A DNA stretch of 64,000 bases, taken from positions 120,640 to 184,639 of the forward strand of contig CAVZSM010000030.1 of NCBI GenBank assembly GCA_963777905.1, read 5' to 3'. The stretch comes from Trebonia sp963777905. Lineage in GTDB: Bacteria > Actinomycetota > Actinomycetes > Streptosporangiales > Streptosporangiaceae. A program made the translations under genes and the position numbers. Positions 33,246 through 41,269 of this stretch are shown in pieces; position 1 is the stretch's first letter, and every line of letters starts with the position of its first letter. Below the pieces are notes generated by a model, which was not told where the DNA came from, ran no database searches, and saw only the letters and a program-made list of their open reading frames with translations.

Positions 33246-35714
33246 CTAGAGGCCGCCGCCAGATCCCAGGCCGGCCGGCGCGGCCATCCAGACCGTGTAC
33301 GTCACCGGCCACGTCCCGGCTGGCGGCCCGGTCAGCACCGCGGCGTCCCCGGCCGTGTGCAGCGACAGCACCAGTCGCGGCATCGCCCCCAGAGAGGCCC
33401 CGAACACAGCCAGTTGCGACCGCGACGCTCCGAGCAGCACCGGACGGCGGTCGGCCCTTGTGATCGAGCCCACCACCTGGGAGATGGCCAGCGGGGACGC
33501 GCCGGCGGCGGACGCGGCAGGCTGCCCGCACACACCTCGCACGACCTGGCTGAGCGAGTTCGCGGTGGCGGCGTCCACGAAGACCACGCTCGCGTCCTGG
33601 CCGATCGCGGAACACAGCCTGGACACCGCCTCAAGCGACCCGCCATACGTCGCGGAGGTGCCGACCCCGGGGAACTGCACCCTGCTCACGAATTTGGCCA
33701 GGGCAGAGGAGCGGTGCCCGACGGAAGGGCGCGCCGCGAGCCCGGGACTCAGCGACGTCACCGCGCCGGGGATCGCCATCGCCAGCACGCAGCAGGTCGC
33801 CACCGCCACGGCGGTCCACCGCGACGCGCCGACCGCGACCGCCCATGCCACCAGCCGGGACGAGCCCCAGAGCCCGAGCAGGATCAGTCCTGGCAGCACG
33901 ACCGGCACCAGCCGGTGGCTCGCCCAGGGCTGGTCGGGCAACTCGGCCGGGTCCCACAGCACGGTCACCACGGACCAGCCGATGATCAGGACCGGGAGCC
34001 CCCACAGCCGCGCCAGCGTCAGCGCTTCTCTGTCGGCGCGCTCGCCCGCCGCGGCGCTCGCCCACCGCCACCCGAGCGCCGCGGCGCCCGCGACGGCGAG
34101 CAGCACCGCGGGAATTCCCAGGTACCAGAACACCCAGTCCAGGCTCGACTCGTAGTACTGCCGCCGCCCGTCCACCGGCAGGTGCGCGAGCCGCTGCAGA
34201 TCGGCGACGTAGCTGATCACGGCGGGGTCGGTCTGTCCGCGCGTGACCTGGACGTAGGGCCGGACCGCGAACCCGGCCACGACCAGCACCGGCAGCACGA
34301 CGGCCACCCACTTCACGACAGAGCCGAGTGACGGCAGCCGGCCCCACGGCCGCGCCACGAACACGCGCCGCACCCACCGTCGCACGCCGGGAAACGCCAG
34401 CGGCGCCACCAGCGCGGTCACCAGCCCGAACACGCCCGCGGACAGCCCGAAGAGATGCAGTTCCGCCGAGATGGACGAGAGGTACGGCCTGGCCAGCACC
34501 AGACCCGCGTACAGACTGCACGCCACGCCGGCGAACAGGCCAATGCCGAACGGTCCCGCCTGCGGCCGCCGCAGCACGAACATCAGCGCCAGCGCCGGGA
34601 ACGCGGGCAGCAGGATGCTCAGCGAGCCGATACTGACCAGGACGGTCAGCCCAAGCGCAACGCCACCAAGCCCGGCCAGGAGCATCGCGGGCGCCATGCC
34701 GCGCCCACGCCCGCCGAAGCCTGGACCGCCGACGAACGAGTCGGCCAGCAGGCACAGCCCGCCGAACAGCAGCACCTGGACCAGCGGCTCGGCGAACGGC
34801 GCCCGCGACACGTACTGCTCGGGCAGCAGCACCGCGAGCACGAGCGCGCCCGCGGGCGCCCAGCGTGCCCCGACAAGCCGTCCCACCAGGCCCGCGAAGG
34901 ACAGTACCGCGCAGCCTCCGATCACCGGGGCCATCAGCAGCGCCCCCGGCAGCCCCGCGAGCCACATGCCGCCCGCGAGCACTAGCGGCAGCCCCGGCAT
35001 GAACGCGGGCGTGATCGTCCCGTTGGCCGTGAAGAACCCCGTCGACCCGAAGTTGAGCCCGGGAACCGCCCCGAACGCCGCCGCCGACGCCGGTATCCGC
35101 GCCGACCCGTGCACCGCGATCCAGTACCCGTACTGCAGGTAGACGCCGGGATCGCTGACCACGATGACCTGCCCGGAATGGTAGACGGCCTGCCACACCG
35201 CGAAGCCTGTCGCGATGGCGACCGTGGCGATCACCGCGACCGCGGGCACGTCAGACCGTCGCCGCACCGCCCCGTCCGCCGCCCCAGGGGCCCCCTGCGC
35301 AACTGCCGGTTCTCTCCACCGCACCGGTGCCTGGCGCATCGCGAAATAGCACAGCGCCAGCGCCAGCGGCACGAAGATGATCAGCATCGGCAGGGGGAGC
35401 AGCCGCCCGGCGAGCAGCGTCCCGATCCCCGGCACCAGCCACGCGACCGCGAGCAGCGCGGGGAACTGGGTGACCGCCGCGAACACCCATCCCGGCAGCC
35501 ACCACACGCGCTGCGACCGGCGCCGCACGGTGGCGGCAGCCGACACCAACGGCGCCGCGAAAATAGCGGGCGCGGACAGCACCCTGGTGGCCGTCTGTGC
35601 GCCGGTGACGGCCTCGTCACCACTCTCTTCAGAATTTTCCTGAACGGTCCCGGCTGGCTCTTCACTCGTCACCCCAGCACCAGGCACCCGGGGACCACGC
35701 AGTCGAAGACGCAT
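33246..35714 (-). CDS. Large polytopic membrane protein, GT-C glycosyltransferase-like
   Basis: An 822-residue integral membrane protein with a ~75-residue polar N-terminus, then 12 or more hydrophobic segments and a ~180-residue C-terminal extracytoplasmic domain. The first long outer loop contains the acidic motif VVSDPGVYLQYGYWIAVHGSARIP, in the position where GT-C enzymes (PMT/ArnT/EmbC-like) hold catalytic acidic residues. This supports a lipid-linked sugar transferase, but no specific family could be fixed. The N-terminal start at 35714 is uncertain. The nearest other envelope gene is the GT87-like membrane protein at 36304. Confidence 0.72.
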   Translation of the reverse strand: MRLRLRGPRVPGAGVTSEEPAGTVQENSEESGDEAVTGAQTATRVLSAPAIFAAPLVSAAATVRRRSQRVWWLPGWVFAAVTQFPALLAVAWLVPGIGTLLAGRLLPLPMLIIFVPLALALCYFAMRQAPVRWREPAVAQGAPGAADGAVRRRSDVPAVAVIATVAIATGFAVWQAVYHSGQVIVVSDPGVYLQYGYWIAVHGSARIPASAAAFGAVPGLNFGSTGFFTANGTITPAFMPGLPLVLAGGMWLAGLPGALLMAPVIGGCAVLSFAGLVGRLVGARWAPAGALVLAVLLPEQYVSRAPFAEPLVQVLLFGGLCLLADSFVGGPGFGGRGRGMAPAMLLAGLGGVALGLTVLVSIGSLSILLPAFPALALMFVLRRPQAGPFGIGLFAGVACSLYAGLVLARPYLSSISAELHLFGLSAGVFGLVTALVAPLAFPGVRRWVRRVFVARPWGRLPSLGSVVKWVAVVLPVLVVAGFAVRPYVQVTRGQTDPAVISYVADLQRLAHLPVDGRRQYYESSLDWVFWYLGIPAVLLAVAGAAALGWRWASAAAGERADREALTLARLWGLPVLIIGWSVVTVLWDPAELPDQPWASHRLVPVVLPGLILLGLWGSSRLVAWAVAVGASRWTAVAVATCCVLAMAIPGAVTSLSPGLAARPSVGHRSSALAKFVSRVQFPGVGTSATYGGSLEAVSRLCSAIGQDASVVFVDAATANSLSQVVRGVCGQPAASAAGASPLAISQVVGSITRADRRPVLLGASRSQLAVFGASLGAMPRLVLSLHTAGDAAVLTGPPAGTWPVTYTVWMAAPAGLGSGGGL

Positions 35715-35792
35715 CTCACCAACTGTAGACCGCCAGCCACAGAAGCGGACGTTCCGCCTCGCGGGCTAGCGGCGCCAGCGCACACTGACGAG

Positions 35793-36383
35793 GTGGAGCT
35801 CTTCACGAACTGGCACACCTGGCCGCGGACGGAACCCGAGTTGCGCCGCCTGCTGCCCGCGGCCACCTGCGACACGGTGGCGAAGGCCGTGGAGTTCGCC
35901 AGCCGCTATCACGGCGATCAGCGGCGCCCGACGGGTGCGCCGTACCTGGAGCACCTCCTCGAGACGCTCGAAGTCCTGGTGCGCGGCGCCGGTGTCACCG
36001 ACCCGGACGTGCTGTGCGCCGCCGTCCTGCACGATGTGGTGGAGGACACTCCGTGCACGGTGGACGACGTGCGGCTGGCGTTCGGCGACCGGGTGGCGGA
36101 CATAGTGCGCTGGGTGACGAAACCGGAGCCGGCGGACGGCGCCGACCGCAAGGCAGCCAAGGAGTCCTACCTGGAGAGCCTCAGGCACGCCCCGGACAAC
36201 GCGGTCCTCGTGAAGCTTGCGGACCGGGCGAGCAACGTGCAGACGCTGCGCAACCTGGGCCAGGCCAGGCAGCGCGAGTACTACGCGCAGACGGTGCGCT
36301 ACATCATCCCGCTGGCCGAGCCGCGGGACTGGTGGGCAGGCTGGTATTCGATCTGGCGGGCCGAGCATCAGGACCTGGCGTGA
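35793..36383 (+). CDS. HD-domain protein, (p)ppGpp hydrolase-like (SpoT/MESH1 type)
   Basis: A 196-residue protein consisting only of an HD hydrolase domain. Metal-binding motifs are visible: AVEFASRYHGDQRRPTGAPYLEHLLETLEVL (first His region), CAAVLHDVVEDTPCTVDDVRLAFGDRVADIV (HDxxED), and VLVKLADRASNVQTLRNLG. These match the hydrolase half of RelA/SpoT enzymes; synthetase and TGS domains are absent, so it resembles the small alarmone hydrolases. It may cleave ppGpp or NADPH-like substrates. GTG at 35793 is the likely start; the longer open frame is a shadow of the divergent membrane gene. The 3' end overlaps the converging GT87-like gene by 80 bases. Confidence 0.8.
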   Translation: MELFTNWHTWPRTEPELRRLLPAATCDTVAKAVEFASRYHGDQRRPTGAPYLEHLLETLEVLVRGAGVTDPDVLCAAVLHDVVEDTPCTVDDVRLAFGDRVADIVRWVTKPEPADGADRKAAKESYLESLRHAPDNAVLVKLADRASNVQTLRNLGQARQREYYAQTVRYIIPLAEPRDWWAGWYSIWRAEHQDLA

Positions 36384-37578
36384 CCGGTATCTCCTGCTGT
36401 TGACGGCCGGCCACGACGACCGCCAGCCAGATCGTCAGCGTCGCCGGGTAGATGAAGTAGCCGAACCGTGTCGAGGGAGCGAGCACGAACATGACGGTCA
36501 TCGCCGCGGCGAGCAGCGCGACTGCCCGCGGCACGGACCGCGGCGGCCTGACGATCAGCGATGCGGCGAATGCGAGGCCAGCCAGCGCCAGCGCCGCGAC
36601 GACAACCGCGTGCCCGAAGGCACCGGTGTCCGCGATGACATGGCCTGGCAGCGGGCTCGACGCCTGCGAGGTGACGCTGGCCAGCCCGAGCGGGAACTTG
36701 ATCGTGTTGTCCACCAGCGACCTGGGGTGCGCGAGGAACGGGCCGATGCAGACGAGCATCACGGCCAGTACCGTGAGGATGAACGCGCGGACCGCCCGCT
36801 TACCGTCACGGACCGCCAGCAGCGCGACCGCCACCGCCACCGCGGGCCACGCGGTCGCCTTCATCGCGGCGGCGACGCCGAGTGCGAGCCCCGCGAGCAC
36901 GGGACGGCACGCCTGGCCCTGGGCGCCCCAGAGCAGGGCGAAACCGAGGCAGAGGAAGGCGACCATCGGGACGTCGGTCCCGCCGACGGCCAGCTCGAAG
37001 GCGATGACCGGGCTCGCCGCGATCAGGATCGCCCACCGGCCCGGGTGCCGCGCGCCGCCGTCGCGCAGCGCCAGCCAGAACACGAGGATGAAGACCAGGC
37101 CGAACCAGACCCGCGGGTCGGTGAGCGCGCCGCCGCCGATGACCGCCCTCGGCAGTCCGAACAGCGTCATGACCGGCAGGTACGGGTTGTAGGCGTTCGG
37201 GTTATGAGTGGTCGCAAGCGACGCGGCGCCCGCGTAAGGACTGCCCTGGTGGATCAGCGTCCACGCGGACCGCGCCACGACCGCGACCTCGGGCTGCTCG
37301 AGCGCCTTAGCCGCCATCCAGCCGAGCGGCAGCACCAGGGCGCCGCAGAACGACAGGCCAAGGGCCAGGTCGACGCCGCGCTTGCGCCAGCCGAGCACGG
37401 CCGCCACGGCGAGCCCGTACCCGCAGGCCGCCATCGCGCCCCATAGCTGATGTACCTGGTCAGAGCTGAAGATGGCGACAAGCGAAGCGAAGATCGCGGA
37501 AACGGCGAACAGCCCGGCGAGCCAGCGGCGCGGTATGGCGGCCGGTGACTGCCATCCAGGACCGAGGCGAACCCCCAT
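36304..37578 (-). CDS. GT87-like (DUF2029) membrane mannosyltransferase-type protein
   Basis: A 424-residue membrane protein with about ten helices. After the second helix pair it has the loop IHQGSPYAGAASLATTHNPNAYNPYLPVMTLFGLPRAV, and later RWAILIAASPVIAFELAVGGTDVPMVAFLCLGFALL, similar to polyprenyl-phosphate-mannose-dependent alpha-mannosyltransferases of mycobacteria (PimE-like/GT87). It would add sugars outside the membrane. Its polar last ~25 residues overlap the HD gene on the opposite strand by 80 bases, so the true stop may be as given or the overlap is real. Confidence 0.7.
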   Translation of the reverse strand: MGVRLGPGWQSPAAIPRRWLAGLFAVSAIFASLVAIFSSDQVHQLWGAMAACGYGLAVAAVLGWRKRGVDLALGLSFCGALVLPLGWMAAKALEQPEVAVVARSAWTLIHQGSPYAGAASLATTHNPNAYNPYLPVMTLFGLPRAVIGGGALTDPRVWFGLVFILVFWLALRDGGARHPGRWAILIAASPVIAFELAVGGTDVPMVAFLCLGFALLWGAQGQACRPVLAGLALGVAAAMKATAWPAVAVAVALLAVRDGKRAVRAFILTVLAVMLVCIGPFLAHPRSLVDNTIKFPLGLASVTSQASSPLPGHVIADTGAFGHAVVVAALALAGLAFAASLIVRPPRSVPRAVALLAAAMTVMFVLAPSTRFGYFIYPATLTIWLAVVVAGRQQQEIPVTPGPDARPARSNTSLPTSPAARPAG

Positions 37579-37638
37579 AATGAGCTGATCCTACCTGTTC
37601 AAGCGCCGCCGGCCGCGGTCCTCTGCCAGCATTGTGCC

Positions 37639-38394
37639 ATGGGGAGACTCGACGGCAAGGCAGCCATCATCACCGGCGGCGAGGGCAGCATCGGAATGGC
37701 GACCGCGCGCGCGTTCGTCGCGGAAGGCGCCAGCGTCTTCCTGGCCGGGATCGCCGAACCTGAGCTGAAGTCGGGCGCGGCGGAGCTTGGCGGCAATGCC
37801 GCCTGGGCGGTGACCGACGCCACCGACTCCGGGCAGGTAAAGGCCGCGGTGGACGCGGCGCTCGACCGGTTCGGGCGGCTCGACGTCGTGATCGCCAACG
37901 CCGGGATCAGCGGCGCGATCGCGCCCATCGCCGAATACCCCGAGGACGCGTTCGACCAGACGCTCGCGGTGCACGTGCGCGGCGCGTTCCTGCTGTGCAA
38001 GCACGCCGTCCCGCACCTGGCCACCGGGGCAAGCGTGATCATCACCTCGAGCGTGGTCGGCCTCATGGGCGCCCCGCACATCGCCGGCTACTCCACCGCG
38101 AAGCACGCCCAGGTCGGGCTGATGCGCACCCTCGCCGCCGAGCTCGCGCCCCGCGGCATCCGGGTCAACACGATTCACCCGGGTCCGGTGGACAACGAGT
38201 TCCAGCACCGCATCGAGGTCGCGGCCACAGGCGACGACAGGGACAAGGCGACCACGATCTTCAATCAGATGATCCCGCTGGCCAGGCACGCGGCCCCGAC
38301 GGAGATCGCGCGCGCCATGCTGTACCTGGCCAGCGACGACAGCTCGTTCATGACCGGCGCGACGCTAGCCGTCGACGGCGGCATGTCCAGCTGA
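37639..38394 (+). CDS. Short-chain dehydrogenase/reductase
   Basis: A 251-residue classical SDR: cofactor motif AIITGGEGSIGMATARAF, NAG motif VIANAGISGAIAP, catalytic Ser in ITSSVVGLMG, YSTAK motif GYSTAKHAQVGLM, and the C-terminal LASDDSSFMTGATLAVDGGMSS of the FabG-like group. Substrate unknown. It lies before the DUF5941-like and cytidylyltransferase genes; the 30-base tail overlap with DUF5941 is convergent. Confidence 0.9.
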   Translation: MGRLDGKAAIITGGEGSIGMATARAFVAEGASVFLAGIAEPELKSGAAELGGNAAWAVTDATDSGQVKAAVDAALDRFGRLDVVIANAGISGAIAPIAEYPEDAFDQTLAVHVRGAFLLCKHAVPHLATGASVIITSSVVGLMGAPHIAGYSTAKHAQVGLMRTLAAELAPRGIRVNTIHPGPVDNEFQHRIEVAATGDDRDKATTIFNQMIPLARHAAPTEIARAMLYLASDDSSFMTGATLAVDGGMSS

Positions 38395-39663
38395 CCAGCC
38401 GGCCAGCCAGTCCCTGCCCATCAGGCCCACCAGGTACAGCGCGAGCAGCGGGTAGATCACCGACGCGATCCCCGCCACCGCGGCGAGGCCGCACACGATC
38501 ATGCGCCCGTCCCAGCCGAAGCCGGCCCGGTCGGAGTAGGACAGCTGGCCTTCCTCCCTGACGAACGGGCCATCCTGGCTGGGCACCAGCTCATTGCGCG
38601 CCCGGTACGCCAGGTCGAGATGGTACAGCGCGATGGCAGCGAGCAGGGCGAACGTGGCCGTGGGCGGCACATGCTTGGCGAACCCGAGCGCCGCGAGGAA
38701 CCAGTACTCGCCGGCCTGCAGCAGCGGCGGCACCATCCAGTCCCGCGGGCCGTAGTGCGCGTGCCACGTCGCGAGCGACGCGAGCAGCATCGCCTCGACC
38801 GGGGTGAGCACGAGAATGCCCGGCAGGCTCTGCAGGCCGAGCGCGGCGAGCATGCCGGTCACGAGCAGCCCGACGATCACCGCCGGCAGCGGCGGCAGCC
38901 GCCCGTCCACGAACCGGCCGATCCAGACCGCCGCCGGCCCGTCGCCCCGGTACCCGAGAACGCGCGGCCGCGCTTCGCGCGGCGTGCCCATGAAAATGGC
39001 GAGCAGCCCGAGTACCCCGACCGCGAACAGCAGCAGGAACGTCAGCCGGGCGCCGCCGATCAGCAGCAGGCCGCCGGCCAGCAGCAGCCGCCCGCCGCCG
39101 GGAGTCCCGGCGAACTCCCCGAACCCGCCGGGCCGCATCACCTGGCCCGGCGTGCTCCGGCAGAGGGCGGCCATCTGACACAGCGCCAGCACGATCATGG
39201 CCGCCGCCGCGAGCCGCCATACACCCTCCCAGCCCGGCGCGCCGATCCTGGCCACCGACGTACCGCTCAGCCGCGAACCGGCCGGCCCGGTCAGCCCGTC
39301 GCTGGCACGCGCCGCTGCGGTCAGGCTGGCGCCGCCCGCTATCCCCGCGTACAGCACGAACTCGCTGAGCGCGGCGCAGCCGGCCCGCGCCCATTCGGTG
39401 GCCGGCGACATCCACTGGATGCTCATCAGGTCCCCGGCCCTGCCGACCACGTAGCTGATGAGGAGGGGCGCGAGCGCGATCGCCTCGTCCCGCGTCGAGC
39501 CCCTGACCAGCCACACCCCCGCGATCACCACGAAGGCAACCGAGAACGCGGCCATCGTGACCGGCGTCAGCCTGCGCGAACTGGCCCAGCGCGCAACGTC
39601 CCTGGGCACGCGGTCGGCGGCCAGCGCGGCGCGCCGGCTGGGGGCCAGCTCTTCCGCGGTCAT
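38365..39663 (-). CDS. DUF5941-like polytopic membrane protein, possible degenerate CDP-alcohol phosphotransferase fold
   Basis: A 432-residue protein (ATG at 39663 or 39669; the open frame extends to 39774). It has about nine hydrophobic segments. The stretch EWARAGCAALSEFVLYAGIAGGASL resembles the region before the EYAVYAGL part of actinobacterial CDP-alcohol phosphatidyltransferase/DUF5941 proteins, but the DGxxAR...D...D metal motif expected there cannot be found. The C-terminal part (DLAYRARNE...FGWDGRMIVCGLAAVAG) fits DUF5941 as I recall it. It is divergent from an IspD/TarI cytidylyltransferase, which would supply a CDP-polyol substrate for such an enzyme. Function is therefore a guess. 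Confidence 0.6.
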   Translation of the reverse strand: MTAEELAPSRRAALAADRVPRDVARWASSRRLTPVTMAAFSVAFVVIAGVWLVRGSTRDEAIALAPLLISYVVGRAGDLMSIQWMSPATEWARAGCAALSEFVLYAGIAGGASLTAAARASDGLTGPAGSRLSGTSVARIGAPGWEGVWRLAAAAMIVLALCQMAALCRSTPGQVMRPGGFGEFAGTPGGGRLLLAGGLLLIGGARLTFLLLFAVGVLGLLAIFMGTPREARPRVLGYRGDGPAAVWIGRFVDGRLPPLPAVIVGLLVTGMLAALGLQSLPGILVLTPVEAMLLASLATWHAHYGPRDWMVPPLLQAGEYWFLAALGFAKHVPPTATFALLAAIALYHLDLAYRARNELVPSQDGPFVREEGQLSYSDRAGFGWDGRMIVCGLAAVAGIASVIYPLLALYLVGLMGRDWLAGWSAGHAAVDG

Positions 39664-39761
39664 CGGCATCCTTCCTGCGGGTGCGCCGTTTTCCCAGCGT
39701 ACCGAGGCGCCTGTCATCCGCCGCGGTAACCACGCCAACAGAGGGCGGCTAAAGTCCTGGT

Positions 39762-40463
39762 GTGACGGTGACACGGGCGGTGGCGGTGGTGCTCGGCGGC
39801 GGCGCGGGCAACAGGTTCGGCGCGGCGATGCCCAAGCAGCTCCTCACCCTGGGCGGCAAGACGCTCGTCGAGCACTGCGTGACAGCCTTCGCCTCGGCCC
39901 CCGGCATCGACGAGGTGCTCCTCGTCATGCCCGCCGCCTACGCTGCCGAGGCGAAGAAGCTGGTCGGAGACCAGGTCAGCGCCATCATCGAGGGCGGCGT
40001 CACCCGCCCGGACTCGGTCCGCAACGCCCTGGCCTACCTGCTCCTCAGGAACCCTCCAGAGACCACGGGCGTCCTCTTCCATGACGCCGCCCGCCCGCTG
40101 GTCAGCCAGCAGATCATCGCGGGCTGCGTGACCGCGCTGCAGACCCACGACGCCGCCGGCACCGCGGTCCCGTGTTCGGACACGATCATCGTCACGACAG
40201 ACGGCGTGGTGTCCCACGTCCCGCCCCGCGAGACGCTGTTCCGCGCCCAGACCCCGCAGTGCTTCCGCCTCTCGGTGATCGCCAAGGCCCACAAGCTGGC
40301 CGCTGCCGATCCGGACTTCACCCCCACCGACGACTGCGGCGTAGTCCTCCGCTACCTCCCCGGCACCCCGGTCCACATAGTCCAGGGCAGCGAATCCAAC
40401 ATCAAGATCACCTACCCAGGCGATCTGGCCATAGCAGAAGCCCTCCTCCGAGCCGAGCGCTAA
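39762..40463 (+). CDS. IspD/TarI-family cytidylyltransferase
   Basis: A 233-residue nucleotidyltransferase that makes a CDP-linked polyol phosphate. N-terminal CTP loop AVVLGGGAGNRFGAAMPKQLLTLGGKTLVEH; then VTRPDSVRNAL, LFHDAARPLVS, ETLFRAQTPQCFRL and the C-terminal SESNIKITYPGDLAIAEALL. This pattern covers IspD (methylerythritol phosphate pathway) and TarI (ribitol-5-phosphate). The GGGxGNRFG...PKQLL form and the DUF5941-like neighbour favour a TarI-like role in a surface polymer, but no IspF partner or TarJ gene is seen, so ispD itself cannot be excluded. GTG start. Confidence 0.85.
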   Translation: MTVTRAVAVVLGGGAGNRFGAAMPKQLLTLGGKTLVEHCVTAFASAPGIDEVLLVMPAAYAAEAKKLVGDQVSAIIEGGVTRPDSVRNALAYLLLRNPPETTGVLFHDAARPLVSQQIIAGCVTALQTHDAAGTAVPCSDTIIVTTDGVVSHVPPRETLFRAQTPQCFRLSVIAKAHKLAAADPDFTPTDDCGVVLRYLPGTPVHIVQGSESNIKITYPGDLAIAEALLRAER

Positions 40464-40467
40464 CCGC

Positions 40468-41061
40468 TCAGGCGAGCTCACGGCGGACGAGCCAGCGCTG
40501 CTTGCCGCCGCGCCGGCCAGTCGTCCGCTGGACGCGCTCGAATCCATGCGCCTCGAAGAGAGCGACGGTTCCGACGTAGCCGCTGGTCTGGTCAATGCGG
40601 CTGCCGTCAGGATCCACCGGGTAGCCCTCGACCACGGTCGCCCCCATGGCACGCGCATGCTCGACCGCCCCGTTGAGCAGGTCGTGCATCAGCCCCCTGC
40701 GCCGGAACCCCGGCCGCACCACGAAACAAACCGCCGACCAAGCCTCCGCGTCATCAACATGCGGAATCGTCCGCGAATTCACCAGGGCGCGATAGCTGGC
40801 CTTCGGCGCGATCGAGCACCACCCGGCAACCTCGCCATCAACGTACGCGAGCACTCCGGGCCCAGGCTCCCGTTCGCACAGACCCCGCATGAGGGCAATC
40901 CGCCCGCCCATATCCAGGCTGGAATTCCTGTAGACCACGCACACGCACCCGCCGGCCCCAGGCTTGCGCGGCACCATAAACGAGGCGAAGTCCTCCCACC
41001 GCCCAACAGCCCCAACCACCTCAACACCCACCCGGCCAAGATATCCCGGCCGCGCCCCCAC
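40468..41061 (-). CDS. GNAT-family N-acetyltransferase
   Basis: A 197-residue acetyltransferase. The conserved core is VLAYVDGEVAGWCSIAPKASYRAL, then AVCFVVRPGFRRRGLMHDLLNGAVEHARAMGATVVEGYPVD (acetyl-CoA loop) and TVALFEAHGFERVQRT. The N-terminal part (RWEDFASFMVPRKPGAGGCVCVVYR) belongs to a common actinobacterial GNAT subgroup. GTG at 41061. Acceptor unknown. An A/T-rich inverted repeat lies directly upstream. It converges with the cytidylyltransferase gene with a four-base gap. Confidence 0.88.
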   Translation of the reverse strand: MGARPGYLGRVGVEVVGAVGRWEDFASFMVPRKPGAGGCVCVVYRNSSLDMGGRIALMRGLCEREPGPGVLAYVDGEVAGWCSIAPKASYRALVNSRTIPHVDDAEAWSAVCFVVRPGFRRRGLMHDLLNGAVEHARAMGATVVEGYPVDPDGSRIDQTSGYVGTVALFEAHGFERVQRTTGRRGGKQRWLVRRELA

Positions 41062-41067
41062 CCACGG

Positions 41068-41129
41068 ATTCCATGATCACGAAGGAAAAATCATCCTATA
41101 CGCATACTTTTCTTTCGTGATCATGGAAT
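41068..41129. repeat. A/T-rich inverted repeat with TGATCA core, 22-bp arms
   Basis: Left arm 41068-41089 and right arm 41108-41129 are reverse complements with one mismatch (ATTCCATGATCACGAA-x-GAAAA), separated by 18 bases. The segment is much more A/T-rich than its surroundings. It lies between the end of the aminotransferase gene and the start of the GNAT gene and could be a terminator, an intergenic repeat element, or a regulatory site. Confidence 0.7.
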
Positions 41130-41269
41130 TCCCGCACGCGGGCCAATACCGCCACGAAACAGGTGGGGCGCAAAGGGCTACGGATGCGAGTGGAGCTCAT
41201 GCGACCCGGGCGGCCGGTCCCTGAAGTGGGGTGCGCGGACAGCACGGGACTTGGAATAACGCGACGCCC

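Noticed and set aside
35109..35792. N-terminal extension of the HD protein
   Set aside because: Low-complexity Arg/His/Asp-rich shadow of the opposite-strand membrane protein; the HD family starts near 35793.
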